Source: Mesorhizobium sp. WSM3862
Lineage (GTDB): Bacteria; Pseudomonadota; Alphaproteobacteria; Rhizobiales; Rhizobiaceae
Assembly: GCF_002294985.1 (NCBI RefSeq)
Contig: NZ_NSGE01000001.1
Location: 744,001-808,000 of the forward strand
Direction of reading: 5' to 3'
DNA: 64,000 bases
Shown here in pieces: positions 1 to 7,783 of this stretch. The position numbers and the translations under genes are program-made. The notes below the pieces were generated by a model that made no database searches, was not told where the DNA came from, and was given only the letters and a program-made list of their open reading frames with translations. The number at the start of each line of letters is the position of its first letter. Positions within the stretch are counted from its first letter, which is position 1.

Positions 1-498
1 CGCCCGACCCAGACGATCATTCATGTGCCTTCCGCCAACGGTCCGGAATGCCTTCAGGCGATTGAGAAGATCGGGCCGGGCGTCGTGCTCCTCGCCGGCT
101 GCCGGCTGCTGTCGAGGGATACGCTCGCGAAGATGCCTTGCCCGGTGCTTAACTATCACGCCGGCATTGCCCCGAAATATCGTGGCATGAATGGCGGCTA
201 CTGGGCGCTGGCCTCCGGCGATCGAGTGAATTTCGGCACCACCGTGCATCTGGTCGATGCCGGCGTCGACACCGGCGGAGTGCTGAAGCAGGCGCGCGGC
301 AAGTCGAAACGCGGCGACACCATCGCCAGCTACGCGCTGCGGCAGGCGGCATTTTCCCGCGACATCTGCGTCCAGGCAGTGGCCGAGACGCTGGCGGGAA
401 AACTTACGATGATCGATCCCGGCCTGCCCTCGAAACAGTGGTTTCACCCGACGATTTGGTTCTACCTCTGGACCGGCCTGACGAAGCGCGTCTGGTAA
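1..498 (+). CDS. formyltransferase-domain protein (5' end outside window)
   Basis: The open frame runs in from the left edge, so the N-terminus is missing; the first ATG inside the window is not the start. The visible part matches the second half of the formyl_transferase fold shared by Fmt, PurN and related 10-formyl-THF enzymes: NYHAGIAPKYRG corresponds to the His-containing active-site loop, and VDAGVDTGGVL to the loop with the catalytic Asp. The C-terminal part lacks the extra tRNA-binding domain of Fmt. It lies 135 bp upstream of a folate/corrinoid block on the same strand, so a role in the one-carbon folate pool is likely, but the substrate cannot be read from sequence. Family confident, function open. 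Confidence 0.75.
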   Translation, partial: RPTQTIIHVPSANGPECLQAIEKIGPGVVLLAGCRLLSRDTLAKMPCPVLNYHAGIAPKYRGMNGGYWALASGDRVNFGTTVHLVDAGVDTGGVLKQARGKSKRGDTIASYALRQAAFSRDICVQAVAETLAGKLTMIDPGLPSKQWFHPTIWFYLWTGLTKRVW

Positions 499-633
499 TC
501 TGCCAGCGTCGGAAATTCAGCACTCGCTTTGCGTCATCGCCAGCGTCGCTTTTGAAGGCGCGCGCGTCGTCCCATAACAAGCGGCACAAGGGCGCATGCG
601 GCAATGCTCCCAACATCGAGGAGTTGAGAATTC

Positions 634-936
634 ATGGCCGATCTGATCGTCGTCTATTGGCGCGATATCCCTGCGCAGGTCATCGTCAAGAAAGGCCGGC
701 AGAACGCCAAGCGCGAGCTGCCGCTGCGCTTCACCGAGGCGATCGACATGTGCGCCATGCGCACCGGCGCCGGCGGCACCGACGATTACCTCGCCGAATG
801 GCGCAAGGCCGATCCGGTTCCGGTCGGCGACGACATCGAAGCCGAGGTTGAGAAGGCCTACCAGGAACTCGATACGAAATATGACCGCGAGCGGCTGGTC
901 GCTCTGGTCAAGGCTGGCGGGAAAGAAAATGTCTGA
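634..936 (+). CDS. small 'virulence factor' family protein (100 aa) next to MetV/MetF
   Basis: A complete 100-residue soluble acidic protein starting MADLIVVYWRDIPAQV, with RBS-like GAGGAG ahead of the ATG. It resembles the Pfam 'Virulence_fact' family, a name from historical annotation; no biochemical function is established to my knowledge. There is no signal peptide or membrane segment. Its stop codon overlaps the start of the following MTHFR_C-domain gene by 8 bp, so the two are translationally coupled. That context suggests a small partner of the methylene-THF reductase complex (inference). Confidence 0.75.
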   Translation: MADLIVVYWRDIPAQVIVKKGRQNAKRELPLRFTEAIDMCAMRTGAGGTDDYLAEWRKADPVPVGDDIEAEVEKAYQELDTKYDRERLVALVKAGGKENV

Positions 937-1528
937 GAAGCAGCCGGCGGTCACCCAGGCCACCCTGGTCAAGAAGGCAGCGCCGAAGTCCGACTACAAG
1001 CCCGCGGACGTGTCGCCGCAACGCCGCGTTCAGCGCACTTTTGCCGTGAGGTTGTGGTCCATCCGCCATTCGCGACTGCTCGAATGGTTTTATGGCAGGT
1101 TCGCCGATGTCTTCCTGCTCTTGCATCCTTTGTGGAAGGGCATCGGCTACGGCCGCGTCGAAGCGCCGGTGAAATTCGTCGAGAAACGCGTCAAGGGCTT
1201 CATGTTCGACTGCCGCATGTGCGGCCAGTGCGTGCTCTCCTCCACCGGCATGTCGTGTCCGATGAACTGCCCGAAGCAGCTGCGCAACGGCCCGTGCGGC
1301 GGCGTGCGCGCCAACGGCAATTGCGAGGTCGAGCCGGACATGCCCTGTGTCTGGGTCAAGGCCTGGGAAGGCTCCCGCAACATGAAGCATGGCGACAAGA
1401 TCCTCACCGTGCAGAAGCCGGTCGATCAGTCGCTGCGCGAAACCTCGGCCTGGCTCAGGGTGACCGCGCAGGCGGCCGCGGCGCGTGAAGCCGCCCAGAA
1501 TCCGCAGAACCCCGGAGCTTCAGCATGA
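929..1528 (+). CDS. MetV-like methylenetetrahydrofolate reductase C-terminal domain protein
   Basis: A 199-aa protein with a dense cysteine motif in its centre (FDCRMCGQCVLSS, then SCPMNCPKQL, NGPCGGV, GNCEV, MPCVW). This is the MTHFR_C domain found in MetV, the partner of MetF in acetogens, where it binds metal or Fe-S and helps deliver electrons. The ATG at 929 overlaps the stop of the preceding gene by 8 bp, and the TGA overlaps the ATG of metF in an ATGA, so the three genes form a coupled unit. In an aerobe the complex probably works in the oxidative direction, methyl-THF to methylene-THF (inference). A longer in-frame start at 848 is possible but would lie deep in the previous gene. Confidence 0.82.
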   Translation: MSEKQPAVTQATLVKKAAPKSDYKPADVSPQRRVQRTFAVRLWSIRHSRLLEWFYGRFADVFLLLHPLWKGIGYGRVEAPVKFVEKRVKGFMFDCRMCGQCVLSSTGMSCPMNCPKQLRNGPCGGVRANGNCEVEPDMPCVWVKAWEGSRNMKHGDKILTVQKPVDQSLRETSAWLRVTAQAAAAREAAQNPQNPGASA

Positions 1529-2619
1529 GCATCCGCCACCAGCGCGACGAGAACCCGGCCGGCGTTCACCTGCCGCTCGATCCCCTGCCCGGCCATTCGT
1601 CGCGCGGTCGGTTGGAGCGCGTGCTGCGCCGCGGCGAGTTCGCGGTGACGACCGAGCTCAACCCGCCCGACAGCGCCGACCCTGAAGACGTCTACAACCG
1701 CGCCAAGATCTTCGACGGTTGGGTCGACGCCATCAACGCGGTCGACGCCTCCGGCGCCAATTGCCACATGTCTTCGGTCGGCATCTGCGCGCTTTTGACC
1801 CGCATGGGCTACGCCCCGATCATGCAGATCGCGTGCCGCGACAAGAACCGCATCGCCATTCAGGGCGACGTGCTGGGCGGCGCGGCAATGGGCGTCGCCA
1901 ACATGCTCTGCCTCACCGGCGACGGCGTGCAGGCCGGCGATCAGCCGGGCGCCAAGCCGGTCTTCGACCTCGATTCCATGTCGCTGCTCGAAACCATCCG
2001 CATCATGCGCGACAACGGCAAGTTCCTGTCCGGCCGCAAGCTGACGACGCCGCCGCAGGTCTTCCTCGGTGCTGCCGTAAACCCCTTCGCGCCGCCTTTC
2101 GATTTCCGTCCCATCCATCTCGGCAAGAAGATCGCCGCCGGCGCGCAATTCGTGCAGACGCAATATTGCTTCGATGTGCCGATGTTCCGAACCTTCATGC
2201 AAAAGGCGCGCGACCTCGGCCACACCGAAAAAGTCTTCATCCTGTGCGGCGTCGGGCCGCTCGCCTCTGCCAAGACCGCCAAATGGATCCGCTCCAACGT
2301 GCCGGGTATCCATATCCCCGATGCGGTGATCAAGCGGCTCGAAGGCGCGCAGGACCAGAAGAAGGAAGGCAAGCAGCTCTGCATCGACATCATCAACGAG
2401 GTGAAGGAAATTCCGGGCGTCGCCGGCGTCCATGTGATGGCCTACCGCCAGGAAGAATATGTCGCCGAGATCGTCGATGAATCCGGCGTGCTGAAAGGCC
2501 GCCAGCCCTGGAAACGGGAGATCCGCCGCGACGACCAGATCGTCGCGGAGCGGCTCGACCACATACTGCACGACGAGATTACCGAAACCCAGGTCGACAT
2601 GGTGAAGACCGCGCATTGA
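1525..2619 (+). CDS. metF: methylenetetrahydrofolate reductase, MetF family
   Basis: A 364-aa TIM-barrel flavoprotein of the MTHFR family that interconverts 5,10-methylene-THF and 5-methyl-THF. Family features are FAVTTELNPPDSADP near the N-terminus with the conserved Glu, MQIACRDKNRIA for flavin/folate contacts, and LCLTGDGVQAGD. It is longer than E. coli MetF (about 296 aa) because of extra N- and C-terminal segments. Its ATG overlaps the stop of the MetV-like gene (ATGA). With the corrinoid methyltransferase and corrinoid activator downstream, it more likely oxidises methyl-THF from demethylation than makes methyl-THF for methionine synthase; that direction is inferred. Confidence 0.88.
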   Translation: MSIRHQRDENPAGVHLPLDPLPGHSSRGRLERVLRRGEFAVTTELNPPDSADPEDVYNRAKIFDGWVDAINAVDASGANCHMSSVGICALLTRMGYAPIMQIACRDKNRIAIQGDVLGGAAMGVANMLCLTGDGVQAGDQPGAKPVFDLDSMSLLETIRIMRDNGKFLSGRKLTTPPQVFLGAAVNPFAPPFDFRPIHLGKKIAAGAQFVQTQYCFDVPMFRTFMQKARDLGHTEKVFILCGVGPLASAKTAKWIRSNVPGIHIPDAVIKRLEGAQDQKKEGKQLCIDIINEVKEIPGVAGVHVMAYRQEEYVAEIVDESGVLKGRQPWKREIRRDDQIVAERLDHILHDEITETQVDMVKTAH

Positions 2620-2666
2620 TGTATGTCGCCCAAAAGTGAGAACCGGTTTGGGGCAACGACATACAT
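2619..2666. repeat. rhizobial palindromic intergenic repeat, copy 1
   Basis: Outer arms ATGTATGTCG (2619-2628) and CGACATACAT (2657-2666) are perfect inverted repeats. The inner part has CCCAAAA opposite TTTTGGGG. The same design recurs at 26738-26786 and 63694-63740, always between genes. It starts at the stop of metF and could act as a terminator or RNA-processing site. Confidence 0.75.
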
Positions 2667-2722
2667 GAACTTAAAGTCCAAGGCGCGGCCGGCACCCGTC
2701 CGCTTGAACAAGACCAGATAAC

Positions 2723-2744
2723 GATATAAAGAACTCTTTATATC
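2723..2744. promoter_or_regulatory. perfect palindrome, probable ArsR-type (SahR-like) operator
   Basis: GATATAAAGA (2723-2732), a 2-nt spacer, and TCTTTATATC (2735-2744) form a perfect 10-bp-arm palindrome ending 16 bp before the ATG at 2761. It is AT-rich in a GC-rich background. From memory it resembles the operator assigned to the S-adenosylhomocysteine-responsive ArsR-family repressor SahR in alphaproteobacteria; I could not check that. A regulator site overlapping the promoter or leader is well supported; the identity of the regulator is inference. Confidence 0.6.
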
Positions 2745-2760
2745 CCGACGGAGAGATTGC

Positions 2761-3738
2761 ATGACCCGCACCATCGTCGCCTCGGCGACCCGAGAAATCG
2801 TCATCGGCTTCGATCAGCCCTTCTGCGTGATCGGCGAGCGCATCAACCCGACCGGCCGCAAGAAGCTGGCCGCCGAGATGGTGGCCGGCAACTTCGAGAC
2901 CGTCATCAAGGATGCGCTGGAGCAGGCCGCCTGCGGCGCCACCATGCTCGACGTCAATGCCGGTGTCACCGCCGTCGACCCCAATGCGACCGAGCCGGCG
3001 CTTTTGGTGCAGACGCTGGAGATCGTGCAGAACTTGGTCGATCTGCCGCTGTCTATCGACTCTTCGGTGACCGCCGCGATCGAGGCGGCGCTGAAGGTCG
3101 CCAAGGGGCGCCCGCTGGTCAACTCCGTCACCGGCGAGGAAGAGAAGCTCGAAGCCATCCTGCCGCTGGTCAAGAAATACAACGTTCCGGTCGTCGCCAT
3201 CTCCAATGACGAGACCGGCATCTCGATGGATCCGGACGTCCGCTTCGCGGTCGCCAAGAAGATCGTCGAGCGCTGCGCCGATCACGGCATTCCCGCGCAT
3301 GACGTCGTCGTCGATCCGCTGGTGATGCCGATCGGCGCGCTGGGCGATGCCGGCCGCCAGGTGTTCGCACTGCTGCGCCGGCTGCGCGAGGAACTCAAGG
3401 TCAACACCACTTGCGGCCTTTCCAACATCTCGTTTGGCTTGCCGCATCGCCACGGCATCAACGCCGCCTTCATCCCGATGGTGATCGGCGCCGGCATGAC
3501 GAGCGCCATCATGAACCCGGTCCGCCCGCAGGAGATGGAGGCCGTGCGCGGCGCCAACGTGCTCAACGGCACCGACGAGAACTGCACCAACTGGATCCGC
3601 ACCTACAAGGACTACAAGCCGGCCGAAGGCGGCCATGCGGTCGCGGCTCCGGTCGCGGTCACCGCCCCCGGCGATGGCGCCGCCGCTGCCGGCGGGCGTC
3701 GCCGCGGCGGTCGTGAAGCCCGCATGGCCAGGGGGTAA
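2761..3738 (+). CDS. methyltetrahydrofolate:corrinoid methyltransferase (AcsE/MtgA type)
   Basis: A 325-aa pterin-binding TIM barrel of the dihydropteroate synthase-like methyltransferase group. Motifs are GERINPTGRKKL, MLDVNAG, LSIDSSV, NSVTGEEE and TTCGLSNISFGLP, the last carrying the Asn that contacts the pterin in characterised members. It moves the methyl group between a methylated corrinoid protein and tetrahydrofolate. RBS GGAGAG lies 5 nt before the ATG. About 30 residues at the C-terminus are an Ala/Gly/Arg-rich tail beyond the usual domain. The corrinoid protein and the substrate:corrinoid methyltransferase are not in this window and probably lie upstream. Confidence 0.85.
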   Translation: MTRTIVASATREIVIGFDQPFCVIGERINPTGRKKLAAEMVAGNFETVIKDALEQAACGATMLDVNAGVTAVDPNATEPALLVQTLEIVQNLVDLPLSIDSSVTAAIEAALKVAKGRPLVNSVTGEEEKLEAILPLVKKYNVPVVAISNDETGISMDPDVRFAVAKKIVERCADHGIPAHDVVVDPLVMPIGALGDAGRQVFALLRRLREELKVNTTCGLSNISFGLPHRHGINAAFIPMVIGAGMTSAIMNPVRPQEMEAVRGANVLNGTDENCTNWIRTYKDYKPAEGGHAVAAPVAVTAPGDGAAAAGGRRRGGREARMARG

Positions 3739-3817
3739 GCGCGCAATCGTGAGCCGCATTGCAAACAGCCCTGATCCGGTCGCATCGTCGATGCGGTCGG
3801 AGAAGTCTGCTTTGCGG

Positions 3818-4060
3818 TCAGGCGACGCCCAATATGGCGTCGAACAACGCCATTCCAGCCCAGGATCCGAAGATGCCTGTGCCGCCGCCGACGATGACAT
3901 CATCGTCGTAGGCGGGCCAGAATGCGTGGAGCAGGAGCGCTCCGACGATCGCGCCGAGAATTCCGGAGGCCAGATATTGCGGATTGCGCAGCCATGGGCC
4001 TTTGAGCACGCGCACCATGGTGAAAGCGGTGAAGATGGCGGGCAGCAGAATATCCGACAT
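3818..4060 (-). CDS. small hypothetical membrane protein (80 aa)
   Basis: An 80-aa protein starting MSDILLPAIFTAF, with about three hydrophobic stretches: near the N-terminus, around ILGAIVGALLLHAFWP, and at the C-terminal GTGIFGSWAGMALF. A purine-rich AGGGG stands a few bases before the ATG at 4060; an upstream in-frame ATG at 4126 is less likely because it adds a non-hydrophobic, unconserved-looking leader. It is the only minus-strand gene inside the folate/corrinoid block. I do not recognise its family. Confidence 0.55.
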   Translation of the reverse strand: MSDILLPAIFTAFTMVRVLKGPWLRNPQYLASGILGAIVGALLLHAFWPAYDDDVIVGGGTGIFGSWAGMALFDAILGVA

Positions 4061-4149
4061 GTTTGGCCCCTGGACCAACGTACACTCCACCCAACAGTAA
4101 AACGATCCGTTAAACGGTATCGGCAATTGCCATCGAGACGCGTGCCAGC

Positions 4150-6219
4150 ATGAATCCCCCGCCCAACATCACCGATCCGCTTGTGCTGTTTATGCCGTCA
4201 GGCAAGCGCGGGCGGTTTCCCGTTGGCACGCCGGTGCTGGACGCCGCGCGCCAGCTCGGCGTCTATGTCGAGAGCGTGTGCGGCGGCCGCGCCACTTGCG
4301 GGCGCTGCCAGATCGAGGTGCAGGAAGGCAATTTCGCCAAGCACAAGATCGTCTCTGCCAACGACCACATCTCGCCCAAGGGCGCCAAGGAAGAGCGCTA
4401 CGAGCGCGTGCGCGGCCTGCCCGAGCGCCGCCGCCTCTCCTGCTCAGCGCAGATACTCGGCGACCTCGTCATTGACGTGCCGCAGGACACGGTCATCAAC
4501 GCCCAGACCATCCGCAAGGCAGCCGACACCAGGGTTATCGCTCGCGATACGGCAATCCGCATGTGCTATGTCGAGATTGAAGAGCCCGACATGCACAAGC
4601 CGCTCGGCGACCTCGACCGACTCAAGATCGCCTTGATGAAGGACTGGGGGTTCAAGAACGTCGAGTTCGACTTCTATCTCATGCCGCAGGTGCAGGGCAT
4701 TCTGCGCAAGGGCAATTGGACCGCCACCGCCGCCATCCACAAGGATGCGGACAGCGACATCGCGCGCGTCATCGCGCTGTGGCCGGGCCTGAAGAACGAG
4801 GCCTACGGGCTCGCCTGCGACATCGGCTCGACGACCATTGCCATGCATCTCGTGTCGCTGCTGTCGGGCCGCGTCGCCGCCTCTTCCGGCACCTCCAATC
4901 CGCAGATCCGCTTCGGCGAGGATCTGATGAGCCGCGTCTCCTACGTGATGATGAACCCGGACGGCCGCGAGGGCATGACGGTCGCCGTGCGCGAGGCCGT
5001 TTCCGGCCTGGTCGACAAGGTCTGTGCGGAAGGCAATGTCCAGCGCAACGACATCCTCGACGCGGTGTTCGTCGGCAATCCGATCATGCATCATCTGTTT
5101 CTCGGCATCGATCCGACCGAACTCGGCGGCGCGCCGTTCGCGCTCGCCGTTTCCGGCGCCGTGCGCATCAAGGCCTCCGATCTCGGCTTGAAACTGAACC
5201 AGGGCGCTCGCCTTTATATGCTCCCTTGTATCGCCGGCCATGTCGGCGCCGACGCAGCCGCGGTCACGCTCTCCGAGGGTCCGCACCGCCAGGACGAGAT
5301 GATGCTGATCGTCGACGTTGGCACCAATGCCGAGATTGTGCTCGGCAACAGCACGCGCGTCGTTGCGGCCTCCTCTCCCACCGGCCCGGCCTTCGAGGGC
5401 GCCGAGATTTCCGGCGGCCAGCGCGCGGCGCCCGGCGCCATCGAGCGCGTGCGCATCGATCCCGACACGCTTGAGCCGCGCTACCGGGTCATCGGTTCGG
5501 AACTCTGGTCGGATCAGCCGGGCTTTGCCGAAAGCGTGCAGACGACCGGCGTCACCGGCATTTGCGGCTCCGGCATCATCGAAGTGGTGGCCGAGATGTA
5601 TCTCGCCGGTATAATCTCCGAGGACGGCGTCGTCGACGGATCGCTTGGCGCGCGCTCGCCGCGCATCGTCGCCAACGGCCGCACCTTCTCCTATGTGCTG
5701 AAGGACGGCGAGCCGAAGATCACCATCACCCAGAACGACGTGCGCGCCATCCAGCTCGCCAAGGCGGCGCTCTACGCCGGCACCAAGCTGTTGATGGAAA
5801 AGCAGCACGCCGACCATGTCGACCGCATCCATTTCGCCGGTGCCTTCGGTTCTTTCATCGACCCGAAATACGCCATGGTGCTGGGGCTCATTCCCGATTG
5901 CGATCTCGACAAGGTCTCGGCCGTCGGCAACGCCGCCGGCGCCGGCGCGCGCATGGCGCTCCTCAATCGCGGCTACCGCCGTGAGATCGAGGAGACGGTG
6001 AGCAGGATCGAAAAGATCGAAACCGCGCTGGAACCAAAATTCCAGGAGCACTTCGTCTACGCCATGGCCCTGCCGAACAAGGTCGACCCTTTCCCGAAGC
6101 TCGCGGCCGCAGTGAAGCTGCCGCCGCGCAAGACGGTCGGCGAGGACGGCACCGCAGGCGACGCCACCCCGCGCCGGCGCTCGCGCGAGGAACGCGCGGC
6201 GCGGCGCGGGCGCGAATAG
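4150..6219 (+). CDS. RACo-like corrinoid activation protein (2Fe-2S ferredoxin plus ASKHA/DUF4445)
   Basis: A 689-aa protein. Residues about 10-105 are a plant-type 2Fe-2S domain with cluster ligands C44, C50, C53 and C98 (C-x5-C-x2-C-x44-C). A middle linker is followed from about residue 215 by a DUF4445 ASKHA ATPase fold (ACDIGSTTIAMH, LIVDVGTNAEIVLG, HFAGAFGSF). This is the architecture of reductive activators of corrinoid proteins, which return inactive Co(II) to Co(I) using ATP. It ends in an Arg-rich tail. Its neighbours MetV, MetF and the methyl-THF methyltransferase agree with a corrinoid-dependent demethylation pathway. Confidence 0.85.
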   Translation: MNPPPNITDPLVLFMPSGKRGRFPVGTPVLDAARQLGVYVESVCGGRATCGRCQIEVQEGNFAKHKIVSANDHISPKGAKEERYERVRGLPERRRLSCSAQILGDLVIDVPQDTVINAQTIRKAADTRVIARDTAIRMCYVEIEEPDMHKPLGDLDRLKIALMKDWGFKNVEFDFYLMPQVQGILRKGNWTATAAIHKDADSDIARVIALWPGLKNEAYGLACDIGSTTIAMHLVSLLSGRVAASSGTSNPQIRFGEDLMSRVSYVMMNPDGREGMTVAVREAVSGLVDKVCAEGNVQRNDILDAVFVGNPIMHHLFLGIDPTELGGAPFALAVSGAVRIKASDLGLKLNQGARLYMLPCIAGHVGADAAAVTLSEGPHRQDEMMLIVDVGTNAEIVLGNSTRVVAASSPTGPAFEGAEISGGQRAAPGAIERVRIDPDTLEPRYRVIGSELWSDQPGFAESVQTTGVTGICGSGIIEVVAEMYLAGIISEDGVVDGSLGARSPRIVANGRTFSYVLKDGEPKITITQNDVRAIQLAKAALYAGTKLLMEKQHADHVDRIHFAGAFGSFIDPKYAMVLGLIPDCDLDKVSAVGNAAGAGARMALLNRGYRREIEETVSRIEKIETALEPKFQEHFVYAMALPNKVDPFPKLAAAVKLPPRKTVGEDGTAGDATPRRRSREERAARRGRE

Positions 6220-6266
6220 GGTCCCCTTCGCCCGACGCCTCTCTTTAGTTCGTATGCATGCAAACG

Positions 6267-6290
6267 TTTCCGGATCCATCGATCCGGAAA
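6267..6290. repeat. inverted repeat with 10-bp perfect arms
   Basis: TTTCCGGATC (6267-6276) and GATCCGGAAA (6281-6290) are separated by CATC. It lies 48 bp after the RACo-like gene, in the gap before a DUF1127 gene. No clear T-run follows, so operator, repeat and factor-dependent terminator are all possible. Confidence 0.5.
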
Positions 6291-6405
6291 CCGGAACGCT
6301 GTTTTCGTGAAATCCGCCGGAAACATGCCGGGCGCATTTAGCCCGCCATCGAAGGGCTGGCGCGAAATGTCTTCGAGCCGGCGCGACCTTCCGGAGGAAC
6401 CCACT

Positions 6406-6591
6406 ATGTCGATGTTCGATAACCTCGGCCGCTTCGGCGTGACCATCAGGCAGGCTCATGCCCGGAGCAAGGCGATCCGCGCGCTCAACGACCTGCCCGT
6501 GCATGTGCAGAAGGATATCGGCTGGCCGGCTTCGCCGCCGAGCGACCCGCAGGCAGCCCTGCACGCGCTGCTCCTGGGAACCGCCCGCTGA
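6406..6591 (+). CDS. DUF1127 family small protein
   Basis: A 61-aa protein starting MSMFDNLGRFGVTIRQ. The DUF1127 core is RSKAIRALNDLPVHVQKDIG followed by WP. RBS GGAGGA (6393-6398) is optimally spaced from the ATG at 6406, which favours this start over upstream in-frame codons. Short DUF1127 proteins are abundant in Rhizobiales and some are linked to RNA turnover or phosphate/carbon metabolism; the role here is unknown. A related copy lies at 8904-9089. Confidence 0.8.
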   Translation: MSMFDNLGRFGVTIRQAHARSKAIRALNDLPVHVQKDIGWPASPPSDPQAALHALLLGTAR

Positions 6592-6701
6592 TGACCTTCG
6601 CCGACAAATGTAAGCTGCTCGGCAAGCGCCGAGGCCGGCAAGCGGCCTCGGCGATCGGCGACAACAAGTTGCGCGCCGCGCTGCTGCCAGGGCGCCGTTG
6701 A
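6591..6701 (+). CDS. possible translationally coupled 36-aa basic ORF
   Basis: The ATG at 6591 overlaps the DUF1127 stop (TGATG). The frame runs to TGA at 6699-6701 and encodes a basic peptide starting MTFADKCKLLGKRRGRQ. A strong hairpin (6627-6653) lies inside it. There is no family match I know of, and base composition alone could produce it, so it is tentative. Confidence 0.25.
   Translation: MTFADKCKLLGKRRGRQAASAIGDNKLRAALLPGRR
6627..6653. other. strong hairpin, 11-bp perfect stem
   Basis: CGCCGAGGCCG (6627-6637) and CGGCCTCGGCG (6643-6653) with a 5-nt loop. No T-run follows, so it is not a canonical intrinsic terminator. It may protect the 3' end of the DUF1127 mRNA. Confidence 0.45.
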
Positions 6702-6813
6702 CGCGACCGGCGTCGCATCACGCCGATGTGCCCGCTGCGAACCTTGACATTTTCAACCTAACTACAATCTTCGCATAGCAGGGGGAATTTCTCTTAGTCG
6801 GCTCGACCGATCC

Positions 6814-7782
6814 GTGTTCCGTATGCCCAGTTTGAAAAGCCACGTCGTTTCGTTCATTCTCAGGCACAGCCGCAAGAAGGCCTTTTCCAGTCCCGAGAAT
6901 CTGCAGCGCTGGATCGCCTACGCCCGCAAGACCGAAGACTATCATCCGCCGGCTCTTCTGAAGGCGCGGCTGGATATCGCCGAGACCAGCGTCGATGGTT
7001 TCCCCGTCTATGAGATCGCACCGAAATCGGGCGAGCGCCGGCGTATCCTCTATTTGCATGGCGGCGCCTTCGTCTTTCAGATCACGTCCTATCACTGGGT
7101 GCTGATTGCCGAGATGGCGGAGCGGCTGGGCTTCGGCATCACCGTGCCGATCTATCCGATCGCGCCGGAGCACAATTTCCATGACATGTTCGGCATGGTC
7201 GGCGACGTCTACCGGCGCATGCTGCAAGAGACCAATGCCGAGAACATCGTCTTCATGGGCGATTCAGCCGGCGGCAACATGGCAGTCGTGCTCACCATGA
7301 TGGCCGCCGAGGAAGGCCTGCCCTCGCCGGCGCGCCACGTGCTGATCTCGCCCGGCCTCGATATGTCCTTGTCCAATCCGGAAGTGTTCGAAGCCGAACG
7401 CAACGACCCCTGGCTGGGCATCCCCGGCGGGCTCGAGGCGATCCGGCTCTACAGCGCCGGCATCGACCGCTCCGACTGGCACATCAGCCCGCTCTACGGC
7501 GATCTCTCGGTGCTGCCGAAGACGCTGCTGCTCACCGGCTCGCGCGACCTGCTCAGCCCCGACAATCTGATCTTCGCCGAACGGGCGCGCGCCGCAGGCG
7601 TCGAGGTCGATGTCGTATACGAGGAAGGCATGTTCCACGTTTGGCCGCTGATCGATATGCCGGAAGCGCGGCGCGCACGTGACAGCATCGTCGACTTCCT
7701 CACAGCCGAGATCGTACCGCAGCGAGCCCATGCATCGCGCCGAACCACTTATGCGGCGCGACCTGCGCCGGCGGCCGAATAG
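6814..7782 (+). CDS. alpha/beta hydrolase, hormone-sensitive-lipase/esterase family
   Basis: A 322-aa alpha/beta hydrolase fold protein. Motifs, numbered from the GTG at 6814, are the oxyanion HGGA (82-85), nucleophile elbow GDSAG with Ser151, then Asp245 in TGSRDLLSP and His275 in GMFHVWPL, a complete catalytic triad. An ATG at 6823, three codons in, is an equally good start. No signal peptide is visible, so it is probably cytoplasmic. The substrate is unknown, likely a short-chain ester. It converges with the LysR gene with one base between them. Confidence 0.82.
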   Translation: MFRMPSLKSHVVSFILRHSRKKAFSSPENLQRWIAYARKTEDYHPPALLKARLDIAETSVDGFPVYEIAPKSGERRRILYLHGGAFVFQITSYHWVLIAEMAERLGFGITVPIYPIAPEHNFHDMFGMVGDVYRRMLQETNAENIVFMGDSAGGNMAVVLTMMAAEEGLPSPARHVLISPGLDMSLSNPEVFEAERNDPWLGIPGGLEAIRLYSAGIDRSDWHISPLYGDLSVLPKTLLLTGSRDLLSPDNLIFAERARAAGVEVDVVYEEGMFHVWPLIDMPEARRARDSIVDFLTAEIVPQRAHASRRTTYAARPAPAAE

Positions 7783-7783
7783 C

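Noticed and set aside
1426..2616. 396-codon minus-strand frame
   Set aside because: Antisense shadow of metF with His/Asp-rich low-complexity translation.
4444..6564. 706-codon minus-strand frame
   Set aside because: Antisense shadow of the RACo-like gene and the following DUF1127 gene; low-complexity translation with no recognisable motif.
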